Shown: positions 49,803 to 58,592, counted from the first letter of the stretch. The stretch: DNA of 64,000 nt from Streptomyces sp. NBC_00878 (GCF_026341515.1 NZ_JAPEOK010000001.1:9300001-9364000); one strand, 5' to 3'. A program made the numbers and translations. The notes: generated by a model not told the origin, from the letters alone.

Positions 49803-51534
49803 GGCCACGTCGGCGCCGAAGGCACCGGCCACCACTGCAGGCGAAGGTCCCGCGTCGCGGGCGCGTCGGCCCGCGCATCCCCGCGACGGGCTGCCGCACC
49901 TGCAACGCCGGTACGGCAACCGCGGGGCGCGGGGCATCATCCAGGCCAAGCTGAACGTCGGCCCGGTCGATGATCCGCTGGAACGTGAGGCCGACCGGAT
50001 ATCGCGCGTCGCGATAGGAACGTCGGTGCAGCGGGCTCCGGAGACGGTCCAGCACGCTCATGGTGCCGAGGAAGGCGTGGCGAATCCGTCGGTGGAGCAG
50101 GCGGTGACGAGAGCGCGCGGTGGAGGACAAGCGGTACCGCGGAGGGTACGCGACCGGATGGAGCAGGCGACCGGTGCGGATTTCAGCCCGGTGCGGTTGC
50201 ACGTCGACGCCGAGGCCGATCGGCTCAACGACGCGCTGGGCTCGAGGGCGTTCACGGTGGGCGCGGATGTGTTCGTGCGGCGGAGCGAATACCGGCCGGG
50301 CACGGCTCGCGGGGACGCGTTGCTGGGGCACGAGTTGACACACACCGCGCAGCAGGGTGCCACGGGACGCGGACACGTGAATGTTCCGGCAGCTACTGTG
50401 CAACGCTACGTTGAAGTGGCACCCACAGATGGCAACTACCCGAAAAAGGGGCTCGACGATTTCGAGAGCATCGACGACGGGTTCTTTCCGTTTCAGGTCG
50501 AGGACCATGGGAGTTGGTTCGCGAACGGGCAGGACTTCGACCCTGCCAAGTCGAACATCGACGTTCTGGAAATAAATCTGAAGTTGTTGGATGCTCCTGT
50601 CGTGCGTTTCTCTGACGACTATGAACTCGCCGTTCCCGTCGAGGGCAAGGCCGAGTCGAAGACGTTCTTCGCCACCGACACCCGGATAAGGGAATCGAAC
50701 GGGATCCTTGAAAAGCTTAACGGACAGGTGAGGCTCACCAAGACGGCGCGGCATCTCTCGGTTTCCCTCCAGGGCGGACGGACAAAGAGGCTGTACCAGG
50801 TCGAGCCGCGAGCTGTGCAGATTCCCGGCCATACCTCCGTTCCGAACGTTCAGCCTCCCAGCGGACTCTCCCTGCGAACCCCGCAGGACTGTGAGCAAAT
50901 GTCGAGATACGTTCTCGGGTTCCAGGATCACAGTTTTCATAATCGCTGGTGTAAAACCCTGGCCGAAGTTCTGGATGAGGTCACGTACAAGTTGAGGGGC
51001 AATGCTGGCCAGCGCCGGAGTGCCTTCGTCAAGAGATGGGCCGGTATTCGCGCCCCAGGCGCCCGTGCGACGAAGGATCAGCGGGAATCCTATGCCAAGG
51101 CCGGCGAGCGTTTTATTGCTGACGTGATCGGCACGCTCAAGGGACTGCAAGCGCAGCATAGAAATCAGTTTGATCAACGCCTGGAGGACGCTTTCCGGAA
51201 ACGAAAGGTAAATCAATTTCTGCGTCCGAAGATTGGATCACAGCTGGTGGTGATGTCGCGCGGGGACTGGCAGAGCGGGACCGATCTGTTCCGGTATCAC
51301 TATGGAGCCGTGGTGGCGGTCAGCGGCCGCGACTACGTCACGATGGAGAACTATGCCCGGCGGGACAAAGAAGTAGGCGTCTCTACGAGCGGTGCGGGGG
51401 ACCCCCTGTTCTACTTCTGCATGTACGGAACGGATCCCACGAAAGAGACCTGGCACAGCCGGTGGGCCGATTCGAACAGCTTCTCCGGTTATCCGCTGTC
51501 GCTTGCTGAACGCGAGCCGTTTCGCCGAAAGTGA
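49783..51534 (+). CDS. eCIS effector 1: DUF4157 core with papain-like C-terminus
   Basis: 583 residues. ATG 49783 lies 9 bases after GGAAAGG and overlaps the ATPase gene by 20 bases (ATG 49774 less likely). Residues about 25-200 are the DUF4157 eCIS-core domain: RRYGNRGARGIIQAKLNVGP, DDPLEREADR, GADFSPVRLHVDAEADRLND, then HELTH (183-187, HExxH zinc motif) in LLGHELTHTAQQGA. The rest is the payload. It has Cys370 (TPQDCEQM), His506 (LFRYHYGAVVAV) and Asn523 (YVTMENYARR), spaced and patterned like a Cys-His-Asn papain-fold enzyme, then FYFCMYG. Protease, amidase or deamidase activity is an inference. Likely loaded in or on the injection particle. Confidence 0.8.
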   Translation: MRSPQSEATSAPKAPATTAGEGPASRARRPAHPRDGLPHLQRRYGNRGARGIIQAKLNVGPVDDPLEREADRISRVAIGTSVQRAPETVQHAHGAEEGVANPSVEQAVTRARGGGQAVPRRVRDRMEQATGADFSPVRLHVDAEADRLNDALGSRAFTVGADVFVRRSEYRPGTARGDALLGHELTHTAQQGATGRGHVNVPAATVQRYVEVAPTDGNYPKKGLDDFESIDDGFFPFQVEDHGSWFANGQDFDPAKSNIDVLEINLKLLDAPVVRFSDDYELAVPVEGKAESKTFFATDTRIRESNGILEKLNGQVRLTKTARHLSVSLQGGRTKRLYQVEPRAVQIPGHTSVPNVQPPSGLSLRTPQDCEQMSRYVLGFQDHSFHNRWCKTLAEVLDEVTYKLRGNAGQRRSAFVKRWAGIRAPGARATKDQRESYAKAGERFIADVIGTLKGLQAQHRNQFDQRLEDAFRKRKVNQFLRPKIGSQLVVMSRGDWQSGTDLFRYHYGAVVAVSGRDYVTMENYARRDKEVGVSTSGAGDPLFYFCMYGTDPTKETWHSRWADSNSFSGYPLSLAEREPFRRK

Positions 51535-51539
51535 GAGGC

Positions 51540-51838
51540 CCCGCGCACCTGCCGGTCGAGCTCGCCCGTCTCGACGTACTGCTGGGCAGACAGGTCGGGC
51601 GGTGTCGGCGCTCCCACCGTGGGCCTGCTGACGAGCTCTCTGCGTTGTACGTCACGGGAGCCGAGGCGGACGCACACTGCTGGACGGCGCGCTCGATGCC
51701 TCTCCCGCGGACGGTGAACCGGAGGCCGGGGCGGGGCTGGACAGGCTGTCGGCCGGGATCGCCGAACGTGTGGGGCGGAGTGTACGGGACGGCGTGCGTC
51801 TGCGGCGGGGTCCTGGCCTGGTTGTTCGGCCTTCACTC
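51540..51838 (+). pseudogene. Duplicated fragment of the eCIS ATPase gene
   Basis: About 300 bp closely matching 47625-47925 of the SARP-ATPase gene: VELARLDVLLGRQVGRCRRS and HRGPADELSALYVTGAEAD are followed, after a frameshift, by sequence that aligns base by base with the parent up to the leucine-rich LAWLFG. No start, several indels. It begins right after the stop of effector 1, so effector 1 is bracketed by an intact and a degenerate copy of the same region. Confidence 0.85.
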
Positions 51839-52063
51839 GGGGCGGGAACGGGCGTCGCCCAAGGCGCGCAGTACCAACTGGTGCACCCAGTCGGTTTCCG
51901 TCATCCACAGCATCGGGTTGGGGTAGTAGAGCTGTCGCACCTCCTGCGTCATCCGCTGGAAGCTCTCCTCCTCGGACAGTTCGACGAAGCGGTCGGCGTT
52001 GGCGGCGCACCACTCCCGGATCGCCACTGTGCGGGCATCGCGGCGGTCCCCGTCCCTTGTCAT
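51833..52063 (-). CDS. Small partner of effector 2
   Basis: 76 residues, ATG at 52063, one base beyond the stop of effector 2 (TGACATG). Acidic, helical: REWCAANADRFVELSEEESF, QRMTQEVRQLYYPNPMLWMT, DWVHQLVLRALGDARS. No family recognised. Tight coupling suggests an immunity, chaperone or loading factor for effector 2. Confidence 0.65.
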   Translation of the reverse strand: MTRDGDRRDARTVAIREWCAANADRFVELSEEESFQRMTQEVRQLYYPNPMLWMTETDWVHQLVLRALGDARSRPE

Positions 52064-52064
52064 G

Positions 52065-54362
52065 TCAGGCCCCGTTCTTCTTGAGCTGCTGGCCCAGCAC
52101 GACCAACATCCGTATCAGAGTCAGGTCCCTGTCCCAGATCTTCCGCTGCAGCTGGTCGGCGAGGGACCGCTCCGTCTCGTGGAGCATGTCCTCAAGGGTC
52201 CCCGTCTCGATCAGTCGCAGCCACGCGGTCAGTGTCGCGGTCGCCGTGTTGATGAGCAGGTCGGCGGCACCGTCCCAGGGTGGTGACCACGGCGCGACCA
52301 TGAGCACCGTGGTCATGCGCTCCTGCATGCTGTGCTCGCCGCTGACCACCATGTCGGCGATCACGAAGGCCATGAGGTCGAGGCACTCGTCCCTGGTGAG
52401 ACGGCCGTTCTGGAACAGCCACGAGGACGTCTGCATGTAGTTGAGGGTGCTGTTGGAACGGCCGCCGACGAACCGGTCGGGATTGTCGTTCTGAGCCTCT
52501 GTGTACCACCGATAGTTCGCGAGGTCGACTGCGGCGGGCGGCTGGATGTCGGGGGAGTATTTGGCGCGGTCGCGGTCTGGGTGGGGTGCCTCGGTGAAGA
52601 TGCTGTCGCCGCCCAGACGCCGGTACGCCTCCACCGCGATGTCCCAGCCCAGGTCCCCGATGTTCAGCCGGTTCCGCCACGGGCCCAGCGTGTGCTCATA
52701 ACTCTGCTCGGCCTGGGGATCCTGGTATCGCCCGCGGACCGTGTTCGTCATCGTCACGTCGAGCGCGGGGGGCGTGCCGCGGTTGCGATCCGCGGTTCCC
52801 CCCACTGCCAACACGGGACGAACTGCGGCCAGATAATACGACTCCGTGTCGCATTCCACGTGGGTCGTCAAAGCGACGCCCAGGTATGCACCGCCCAATG
52901 CGAAGAACGCCAGTCCGCCGGTGCTCTCTGTGAGTTGGACCTGACTGCCCTGCGGCACCCCTGGGGGGCCGGGAACGTCGAACGCGGTGGCCAGCACGAC
53001 GAACCGGCCGTCGGCCAGGGTCCACGTATTGTCGATGCGGAAGATCCAATAGAATCCTGTGCCGTTGACCTGTAGAAAACTACCTGTCACGACGCTCGGG
53101 TCCTGCAGGGTGTACAACGTGACGTGCTCGTTCTGGGTGGCCGCGGAGTACTGGGTGAACATGGTGTCGCGAGCGTAGGTGGAGCCGAGTTTCTGCTGCG
53201 GATCTCCCTGGTCCGGGTGCTTCACTGCGTTGCCGGCCTGCGTCATGAACAGCACGTTGTCCGGGTGCCAGGCGGGCGTGACCGACGAGTAGCCGAGGGC
53301 CGGATCCAGGAACCAGGGTGGCCTGTTCTCACCTGCGGCTTCCCGCGCGTCCATCTCCTTCTGGAAGTGTTCCCAGGCTGGCTGCACGTCGTCGCGGGTC
53401 TCGCCGGGGACGCTCGGCACGAATGACGCGCGGTCATCCAGTTCCTGCTCCCACTCGACCTTGCGGTGGTGAAGGTACTTCGCGCCGCCGCCCACCTCGG
53501 CCTGCTCGTCGGTCCTGGGACTCTTCCCGTACTGCCACACCAGCGCTTTGCTTGCCAGGAGGTGACCGGCCTGACTCTCCGCCGAGGCCGCCGCGAAGGA
53601 AGCCTTGGAGAGCTCCTTTTCGAGACCTTCGACCTCCTTGGGTGCCGGGGCCGGGTTGGGGGCACGCTGCGCGATCGGTGTGGCTGTGGCCGACGTCGCC
53701 CCGGCGCCTGCCGCGTGGCCGACGTCGGACCTACCGGTGTGCAGATGCTCCGCGTCCTGATGTGACAGGCGCGGCCCGGCCGCACCCTGCTGAACGGTGT
53801 GCACCAGCTCATGAGCCAGCAACGCGTCACCTGTCGCGGTCCCCGGCGTGTACTCACTGCGACGGACGAACACGTCCGCCCCGACCGTGAACGCTCGCGC
53901 CCCCAAGGTGTCGTTGAGCCGGTCCGGCTCGTGGCCCACATGCACCCGCACCCCGCCGAGGTCGGCGCCGGTGGCGCTCTCCATGCGCCGCCGGATCCCC
54001 TCCGGCACCGGTCGCCCTCGCCCGCGCATCCGGCCGACCGCCTGAGCCACACCCGGACCCGCGTCACCCCCACCCGGGACCGACACGCTTCCGGTCGCCG
54101 CCGGAGCCCGCCGCAACGACGCACCCGTGACCTGCAGGGCCATCCGGTCGGCGGCACGCTCCAGCGGATCATCGACCGCGCCGACGTCGAGCTTGGCCTG
54201 GATCATGCCCTGGACCCGACGGTTGCCGTACCGGCGGTGCAGGTCCGGCACGCCCTCCCGGGGATGAGCGGGACGCCGTCCAGGCTCGACGGGCTCGGCA
54301 GCCGTCACCGGCCGGACCGTTTCGCGGGCGGTGTCATGCCCAAGAGCCGGTGAAGTCGCCAT
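52065..54362 (-). CDS. eCIS effector 2: DUF4157 core with unknown C-terminal domain
   Basis: 765 residues, ATG at 54362 after GAGGGGCAGCGG. The first 200 residues resemble effector 1 closely (RRPAHPREGVPDLHRRYGNR, IQAKLDVGAVDDPLERAADR, GADVFVRRSEYTPGTATGDA) and keep HELVH (184-188). An Ala/Thr/Pro linker (about 200-235) leads to a large C-terminal region with ALGYSSVTPAWHPDNVLFMT, FYWIFRIDNTWTLADGRFVV, RWYTEAQNDNPDRFVGGRSN and a helical end, LQRKIWDRDLTLIRMLVVLG. No known toxin fold recognised. Read divergently from the structural operon, with 245 bp between. Confidence 0.8.
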   Translation of the reverse strand: MATSPALGHDTARETVRPVTAAEPVEPGRRPAHPREGVPDLHRRYGNRRVQGMIQAKLDVGAVDDPLERAADRMALQVTGASLRRAPAATGSVSVPGGGDAGPGVAQAVGRMRGRGRPVPEGIRRRMESATGADLGGVRVHVGHEPDRLNDTLGARAFTVGADVFVRRSEYTPGTATGDALLAHELVHTVQQGAAGPRLSHQDAEHLHTGRSDVGHAAGAGATSATATPIAQRAPNPAPAPKEVEGLEKELSKASFAAASAESQAGHLLASKALVWQYGKSPRTDEQAEVGGGAKYLHHRKVEWEQELDDRASFVPSVPGETRDDVQPAWEHFQKEMDAREAAGENRPPWFLDPALGYSSVTPAWHPDNVLFMTQAGNAVKHPDQGDPQQKLGSTYARDTMFTQYSAATQNEHVTLYTLQDPSVVTGSFLQVNGTGFYWIFRIDNTWTLADGRFVVLATAFDVPGPPGVPQGSQVQLTESTGGLAFFALGGAYLGVALTTHVECDTESYYLAAVRPVLAVGGTADRNRGTPPALDVTMTNTVRGRYQDPQAEQSYEHTLGPWRNRLNIGDLGWDIAVEAYRRLGGDSIFTEAPHPDRDRAKYSPDIQPPAAVDLANYRWYTEAQNDNPDRFVGGRSNSTLNYMQTSSWLFQNGRLTRDECLDLMAFVIADMVVSGEHSMQERMTTVLMVAPWSPPWDGAADLLINTATATLTAWLRLIETGTLEDMLHETERSLADQLQRKIWDRDLTLIRMLVVLGQQLKKNGA

Positions 54363-54383
54363 CCGCTGCCCCTCAAGTCGTCC

Positions 54384-54411
54384 AGAATCCCGAATCCCGA
54401 ATTCCGAATCT
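54384..54411. repeat. Four tandem 7-bp units (CGAATCC type)
   Basis: AGAATCC-CGAATCC-CGAATTC-CGAATCT, 22 bp upstream of the effector 2 start, in its 5' leader. A regulator site or leader element; may be chance. Confidence 0.5.
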
Positions 54412-54445
54412 CGCCTCCAGGCCGAAACAGAACACCTATCAAGGG

Positions 54446-54527
54446 GGCGTCTCGTCGGCGTCTGCCGCGGCGTCTGACAGGTCGTCCGGCACATCGAGTC
54501 GCGGGAACAGACGCCGCGGCAGACGCC
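54446..54527. promoter_or_regulatory. GGCGTCT heptamer array in perfect 20-bp inverted repeat
   Basis: GGCGTCTGCCGCGGCGTCTG (54457-54476) and its exact reverse complement (54508-54527) flank a 31-bp spacer. The heptamer GGCGTCT occurs three times on the plus strand (54446, 54457, 54469) and twice on the minus strand (54509-54515, 54521-54527), 11-12 bp apart within each side. This is the pattern expected of SARP binding, and it stands between effector 2 and the structural operon. Most likely target of the SARP-ATPase fusion. Confidence 0.7.
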
Positions 54528-54607
54528 CGGGGGACGCTCGTCGCGTACAACTCTGCTCAGCGTCGACCGTGCCGAGGAGTCGACTGGTGCCGAGGAGAGG
54601 AGAAACG

Positions 54608-55201
54608 ATGTTCCAGGACCTGGACGACACCCTCGCCGCGCTCGTCGAGGCCGAGTTGCCGCTGCCCGGTATCACCGTCAGCTTCGCCACCCCGGACGAC
54701 CAGTTCCCGCCCTCCGGGGTCACCCTGCCCGCGCTCGCCTTCTTCCTCTACGACGTGCGGGAGAACCACGAGCTGCGCACCAACCAGTGGGACAACACGC
54801 GGCAGGAGTCCGGGATGGTCACGCGCAAGCGCGCACCGGCGCGGGTCCTGTGCTCCTATCTGATCACTGCCTGGCCGAACGAGAGCGCGCCGAACCCGGC
54901 GCAGGACGAACACCGCCTGCTCGGCGCGGTGATGAAGGTGCTGCTGCGCCACCGGGAGATCCCCGCGGGCTACCTGCGGGGCGAGTTGGCCGAGCAGCCG
55001 GCTCCGCTGCCGGCCAGGGTCACCGCCGAGAGTCAGCTGCAGGGCATCGGCGAGTTCTGGCAGGCCATGGGCGGACGGCCCAAGGCCATTCTGCACTACA
55101 GCGTCACGCTCAGCGTCGACGTCTTCGAATCCACCGACGTCGGACCCGTGGTGACCGAGACGGTCATCAGGGTCGGCCACGGCGTTGACCACGAGTCATG
55201 A
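54608..55201 (+). CDS. DUF4255 protein, tail terminator (Afp16/Pvc16-like)
   Basis: 197 residues, ATG at 54608 after GAGGAGAGGAGAAACG. DUF4255 signature: FQDLDDTLAALVEAELPLPG, ALAFFLYDVRENHELRTNQW, LCSYLITAWPNES, ILHYSVTLSVDVFE. Members cap the sheath/tube and stop its growth in eCIS. First gene of the structural operon. Confidence 0.88.
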   Translation: MFQDLDDTLAALVEAELPLPGITVSFATPDDQFPPSGVTLPALAFFLYDVRENHELRTNQWDNTRQESGMVTRKRAPARVLCSYLITAWPNESAPNPAQDEHRLLGAVMKVLLRHREIPAGYLRGELAEQPAPLPARVTAESQLQGIGEFWQAMGGRPKAILHYSVTLSVDVFESTDVGPVVTETVIRVGHGVDHES

Positions 55202-55220
55202 CGAGGGGGAGATCCCACAC

Positions 55221-56483
55221 ATGCCGCAGTATCTGGCGCCTGGTGTGTACGTCGAAGAAGTCCCCTCGGCGATCAAGCCGATCGCCGGGGCGGGGACCAG
55301 CACCGCGGGTTTCGTGGGCGTCGTGGACGACACGGTCACGATGCCGCTGCTCCCCGGCCGGTCCGGGCTGAAAGCCGACGGCACCACCCGCGAACCCACG
55401 GACTTCGCCACGGTGGCCCCTGCCGGAGTGGCTCAGCTCGTGGACGGCTGGGAGAGCTTCAAGACCCTGTTCGGCGACATCCAGCCCGGCAACAGGACGC
55501 TCGCCCACGCGGTCTACGGCTTCTTCAACAACGGCGGTGGCCGTTGCTGGATCACCCGGGTCGCGCCCGATGCCGGTACGGATGCCGACACTGGCACTGA
55601 CGCCGGTGCCAGTGCGGTGGCGGACGCCGAGGCGGACCAGTTGGAGGCGAGACTGATCGCCGCGCTGGCCACCTTCACCGCCATCGACGAGATCGCCCTG
55701 GTCGCGATCCCCGGCGCGGTGAGCGACGCGGTGCAGGGCGCGATCCTCGACCACTGCGAGAACCAGTACCTCCAGGACCGCTTCGCCATCCTCGACGGCC
55801 GGCAGACCGCCACGCTGACCAAGGAGGGGATCCAGGGCGACACCCGCGACAGCAGCTACGGGGCGATCTACTACCCGTGGATCGACGTCGGCGTCAAGGG
55901 TGCGGACGGCAACCCGGTGTACCAGCCGCCGAGCGGTCACCTCGCCGGGGTCTACGCCCGCGTCGACACCGAACGGGGCGTGCACAAGGCGCCGGCCAAC
56001 GAGGTGATCCGCGGTGCCCTGGGCCTTGAGACGCTGGTCAGCAAGCAGGGCCAGGCCGGGCTCAACCCCGACGGCATCAACGTGATCCGTAAGTTCGACG
56101 GCAACATCACCATCTGGGGAGCCCGCACGATGGCGGGCGCGGCGCAGGCCGAGTGGCGGTACATCAGCTCCCGGCGGGTGTTCAACTTCCTGCGGGAATC
56201 CATCGACGAGGGCACCCAGTGGGCGGTCTTCGAACCGAACGCGCCGGAGCTCTGGTCGAAGATCCGCCGCAACGTCGGCGCCTTCCTGAACACGGTGTGG
56301 GCGTCCGGCGCGCTCCTCGGCAACACGCCTGAAGAGGCGTTCTACGTGCGCTGCGACGAGAGTGTCAACCCCGCGGCGGTCCGGGAGGCGGGCCAGCTGG
56401 TGGTCGAGATCGGGGTCGCGCTGGTGCGCCCGGCCGAGTTCGTGGTGTTCCGGATCAGCCAGTGGGCCGGCGGGGTCCAGTAG
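55221..56483 (+). CDS. Contractile sheath protein 1
   Basis: 420 residues, ATG at 55221 after GAGGGGGAGA. Starts MPQYLAPGVYVEEVPSAIKP, the hallmark of phage-tail-like sheath proteins, and ends with the C-terminal sheath handshake domain (SSRRVFNFLRESIDEGTQWA, LNTVWASGALLGNTPEEAFY, AEFVVFRISQ). A variable Ala/Asp-rich loop lies at 113-128. The sheath contracts and drives the tube. Confidence 0.93.
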   Translation: MPQYLAPGVYVEEVPSAIKPIAGAGTSTAGFVGVVDDTVTMPLLPGRSGLKADGTTREPTDFATVAPAGVAQLVDGWESFKTLFGDIQPGNRTLAHAVYGFFNNGGGRCWITRVAPDAGTDADTGTDAGASAVADAEADQLEARLIAALATFTAIDEIALVAIPGAVSDAVQGAILDHCENQYLQDRFAILDGRQTATLTKEGIQGDTRDSSYGAIYYPWIDVGVKGADGNPVYQPPSGHLAGVYARVDTERGVHKAPANEVIRGALGLETLVSKQGQAGLNPDGINVIRKFDGNITIWGARTMAGAAQAEWRYISSRRVFNFLRESIDEGTQWAVFEPNAPELWSKIRRNVGAFLNTVWASGALLGNTPEEAFYVRCDESVNPAAVREAGQLVVEIGVALVRPAEFVVFRISQWAGGVQ

Positions 56484-56502
56484 TGATCCGCCGGACGGGA
56501 CG

Positions 56503-57651
56503 ATGACCCAGCAACCGATACCGGGCGTGCTCCGGCAGGACGTGTTCCCGCCCCAGGCCCCGGGTTTCCTCACCGGGGTGCCCGCCTTTCTCGGCCGGAC
56601 GGCCGGCGGACCGAGCAATCCCCAACGACTGACGCTGTGGCCGCAGTTCGAGGCCGCCTACGGCGCGGCACCGGGCGGCTTCCTGGCCGACACGGTCCGG
56701 GGCTTCTTCGACAACGGCGGGCTCCTGTGCCACGTCGTACGGCTCGACGAGTCGAAGCAGCCCGACGCGGCGCTGCGGGCCGCGCTGGACGGCCTGGCGG
56801 ACGAGGTCGACCTCGTGTGCGCCCCCGACATCGTCGCGGCGGCGCCGTGGCCGACTGGCGGCTCCCTCAATGAGGTCGTCTGTCAGCAGCGGGTGCTGCT
56901 GCGGCACTGCCGGGAACGGGGCGACCGGTTCGCCCTGCTCGACGGCATACCCACGACGGACACGGCGAAGGTCACGGAGCAGCGCGCGGAGCTGACCCGG
57001 ACCGACGGCTCCTTCGGCTCCTTCGGGGCGCTGTACTACCCGTGGCTGTGGGCGCCCGGCGGGGACGGGGTGCTGCGCCATCTGCCGCCGTCCGGGCACG
57101 TGGCCGGCGTGTACTCGGCCGGCGACCAGCGGGTCGGCGTGCAGCGGGCGCCCGCCAACACGGAGGTCGAGGGCGTCGTCGATCTGCAGGTGCGCCTCGC
57201 CCCCGCCGAGGTGGGGGAGTTGTACGGGCAGGGGGTGAACTGTCTGCGGGCGCTGCCCGGCCGCGGCGTCCGGGTGTGGGGCGCGCGGACCCTCGCCACG
57301 GACCCGGCCTGGCGGGACGTGAGCGCCCGGCGCCTGGTCGGCACCATCGGCCGGTGGATCGAGCGGTTCATGACGGGCCTGGTCCACGAGCCCAACGATG
57401 TACGGCTGTGGGTGCGGATCATGCGCGAACTCACCGCGTACCTCGATGAGTTGTTCCAGCGTGGCGCGTTGAAGGGCCGGACGGCGGCGGAGGCGTTCTT
57501 CGTCAAGTGCGACCACGAGACCAATCCCCCGGAGGCCGTCGAGGCCGGGGTGGTGGTGACCCAGATCGGTGTGGCCCCGACCGCGCCCGCCGAGTTCATC
57601 ACCGTTCGCGTCATCCACGGCGCGAGCGGTGTGACGGTCGACGTGGCGTGA
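56503..57651 (+). CDS. Contractile sheath protein 2
   Basis: 382 residues, ATG at 56503. Shorter, diverged sheath: N-terminus IPGVLRQDVFPPQAPGFLTG lacks the strict PGVYVEE, but middle (GALYYPWLWAPGG, PPSGHVAGVYSAGDQRVGVQ, RAPANTEVEGV) and C-terminal domain (SARRLVGTIGRWIERFMTGL, GRTAAEAFFVKCDHETNPPE, APAEFITVRVIH) are clear. eCIS loci often carry two or three sheath paralogues; this one may form the baseplate-proximal ring. Confidence 0.9.
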   Translation: MTQQPIPGVLRQDVFPPQAPGFLTGVPAFLGRTAGGPSNPQRLTLWPQFEAAYGAAPGGFLADTVRGFFDNGGLLCHVVRLDESKQPDAALRAALDGLADEVDLVCAPDIVAAAPWPTGGSLNEVVCQQRVLLRHCRERGDRFALLDGIPTTDTAKVTEQRAELTRTDGSFGSFGALYYPWLWAPGGDGVLRHLPPSGHVAGVYSAGDQRVGVQRAPANTEVEGVVDLQVRLAPAEVGELYGQGVNCLRALPGRGVRVWGARTLATDPAWRDVSARRLVGTIGRWIERFMTGLVHEPNDVRLWVRIMRELTAYLDELFQRGALKGRTAAEAFFVKCDHETNPPEAVEAGVVVTQIGVAPTAPAEFITVRVIHGASGVTVDVA

Positions 57652-57762
57652 ACGGTCTCAACAACTTCGACAGCTTAAGCAACTTCGACGAGTAGCGACA
57701 AGTAGTGACAAGCAGGTCGGCCAGAAGATCGACCAGAGGTTCGACAAGAAGGAGGCGCGGTT

Positions 57763-58200
57763 GTGGACAGGGTCGATCCCTATTTCGGCTACAACTTCAC
57801 GGTGGAGCTCGATGGTATGACCCGGGCCGGTTTCCGGGAGTGCTCCGGGCTGGAGAGCAGCCAGAACCAGGCCGAATACCGCGAGGGCACGGACGCGAAC
57901 CTGGCCCCGCGGAAGATCCCCGGTCTGAACAGCTACGGCGACATCACGCTCAGCCGCGGTGTGACGAACGACAGCAAGCTGTGGGAGTGGCGCCAGCGGG
58001 TGATGAAGGGCACCGTCGAGCGGCACAACGTGTCGGTCACGCTGCTCGACCAGCAGGGCAGCCCCCGGGTGACCTGGAACCTCTTCGAATGCTGGCCGAA
58101 GTCGTGGACCGGCCCCAGTCTGAACGCGACCAGTGACGAGATCGCCGTGGAGCAGGTCGTACTCGCCTGCGAACGGATCGAGGTCGACCAGTGGAGCTAG
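57763..58200 (+). CDS. Inner tube protein 1
   Basis: 145 residues, GTG at 57763, AAGGAGG 8 bases upstream. Tail-tube (T4 gp19) fold: PYFGYNFTVELDGMTRAGFR, ECSGLESSQNQAEYREGTDA, NSYGDITLSRGVTNDSKLWE, SDEIAVEQVVLACERIE. Polymerises into the tube inside the sheath, or forms its first ring. Confidence 0.93.
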   Translation: MDRVDPYFGYNFTVELDGMTRAGFRECSGLESSQNQAEYREGTDANLAPRKIPGLNSYGDITLSRGVTNDSKLWEWRQRVMKGTVERHNVSVTLLDQQGSPRVTWNLFECWPKSWTGPSLNATSDEIAVEQVVLACERIEVDQWS

Positions 58201-58592
58201 CGGGCGGCGGTGTCACCGAGGCTCCCCGGGCGCGCCCGGCCGAGTTCCCGTTCACCCTGCCGCACGGTCTCGTCGCTCCGGACGGCACGGTGCACCGCGA
58301 GGGCACCATGCGGATGTCCACCGCGCTGGACGAGATCGAGCCGATCAAGGACCCCCGGGTGCGGTCGAACCCGGGATATCTGGTCGTCATCCTGCTGACC
58401 CGGGTGATCACGAAGCTGGGCGACCTGGAGTACATCAACACCCACACCGTGGAGAACCTGTACTCGGGCGACCTCGCCTATCTCCAGGACTTCTACCAGC
58501 GCATCAACGTCAACGGGCACTCCCGGCTCCAGGTGGACTGCCCGCACTGCGACGGATCGTTCGAAGTGGAGCCCCCCGGCCTGGGGGGATGA
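58191..58592 (+). CDS. Tail assembly protein with zinc-ribbon-like CxxC
   Basis: 133 residues, GTG at 58191 overlapping the tube 1 stop by 10 bases. FPFTLPHGLVAPDGTVHREG, MRMSTALDEIEPIKDPRVRS, VILLTRVITKLGDLEYINTH, then VDCPHCDGSFEVE. Matches the assembly-chaperone-type proteins encoded right after the tube gene of eCIS and contractile phages. Confidence 0.85.
   Translation: MELAGGGVTEAPRARPAEFPFTLPHGLVAPDGTVHREGTMRMSTALDEIEPIKDPRVRSNPGYLVVILLTRVITKLGDLEYINTHTVENLYSGDLAYLQDFYQRINVNGHSRLQVDCPHCDGSFEVEPPGLGG

Noticed and set aside
52332..53075. Plus-strand 247-codon frame within effector 2
   Set aside because: Antisense shadow; Val/Gly/Arg-rich without motifs, whereas the minus strand carries a continuous protein with a recognised N-terminal domain.
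49783..54362. HExxH motifs in both DUF4157 domains taken as proof of metalloprotease toxicity
   Set aside because: The motif is part of the shared head found on many eCIS-linked proteins, so it more likely serves processing or loading; toxicity is more likely to lie in the divergent C-terminal halves.
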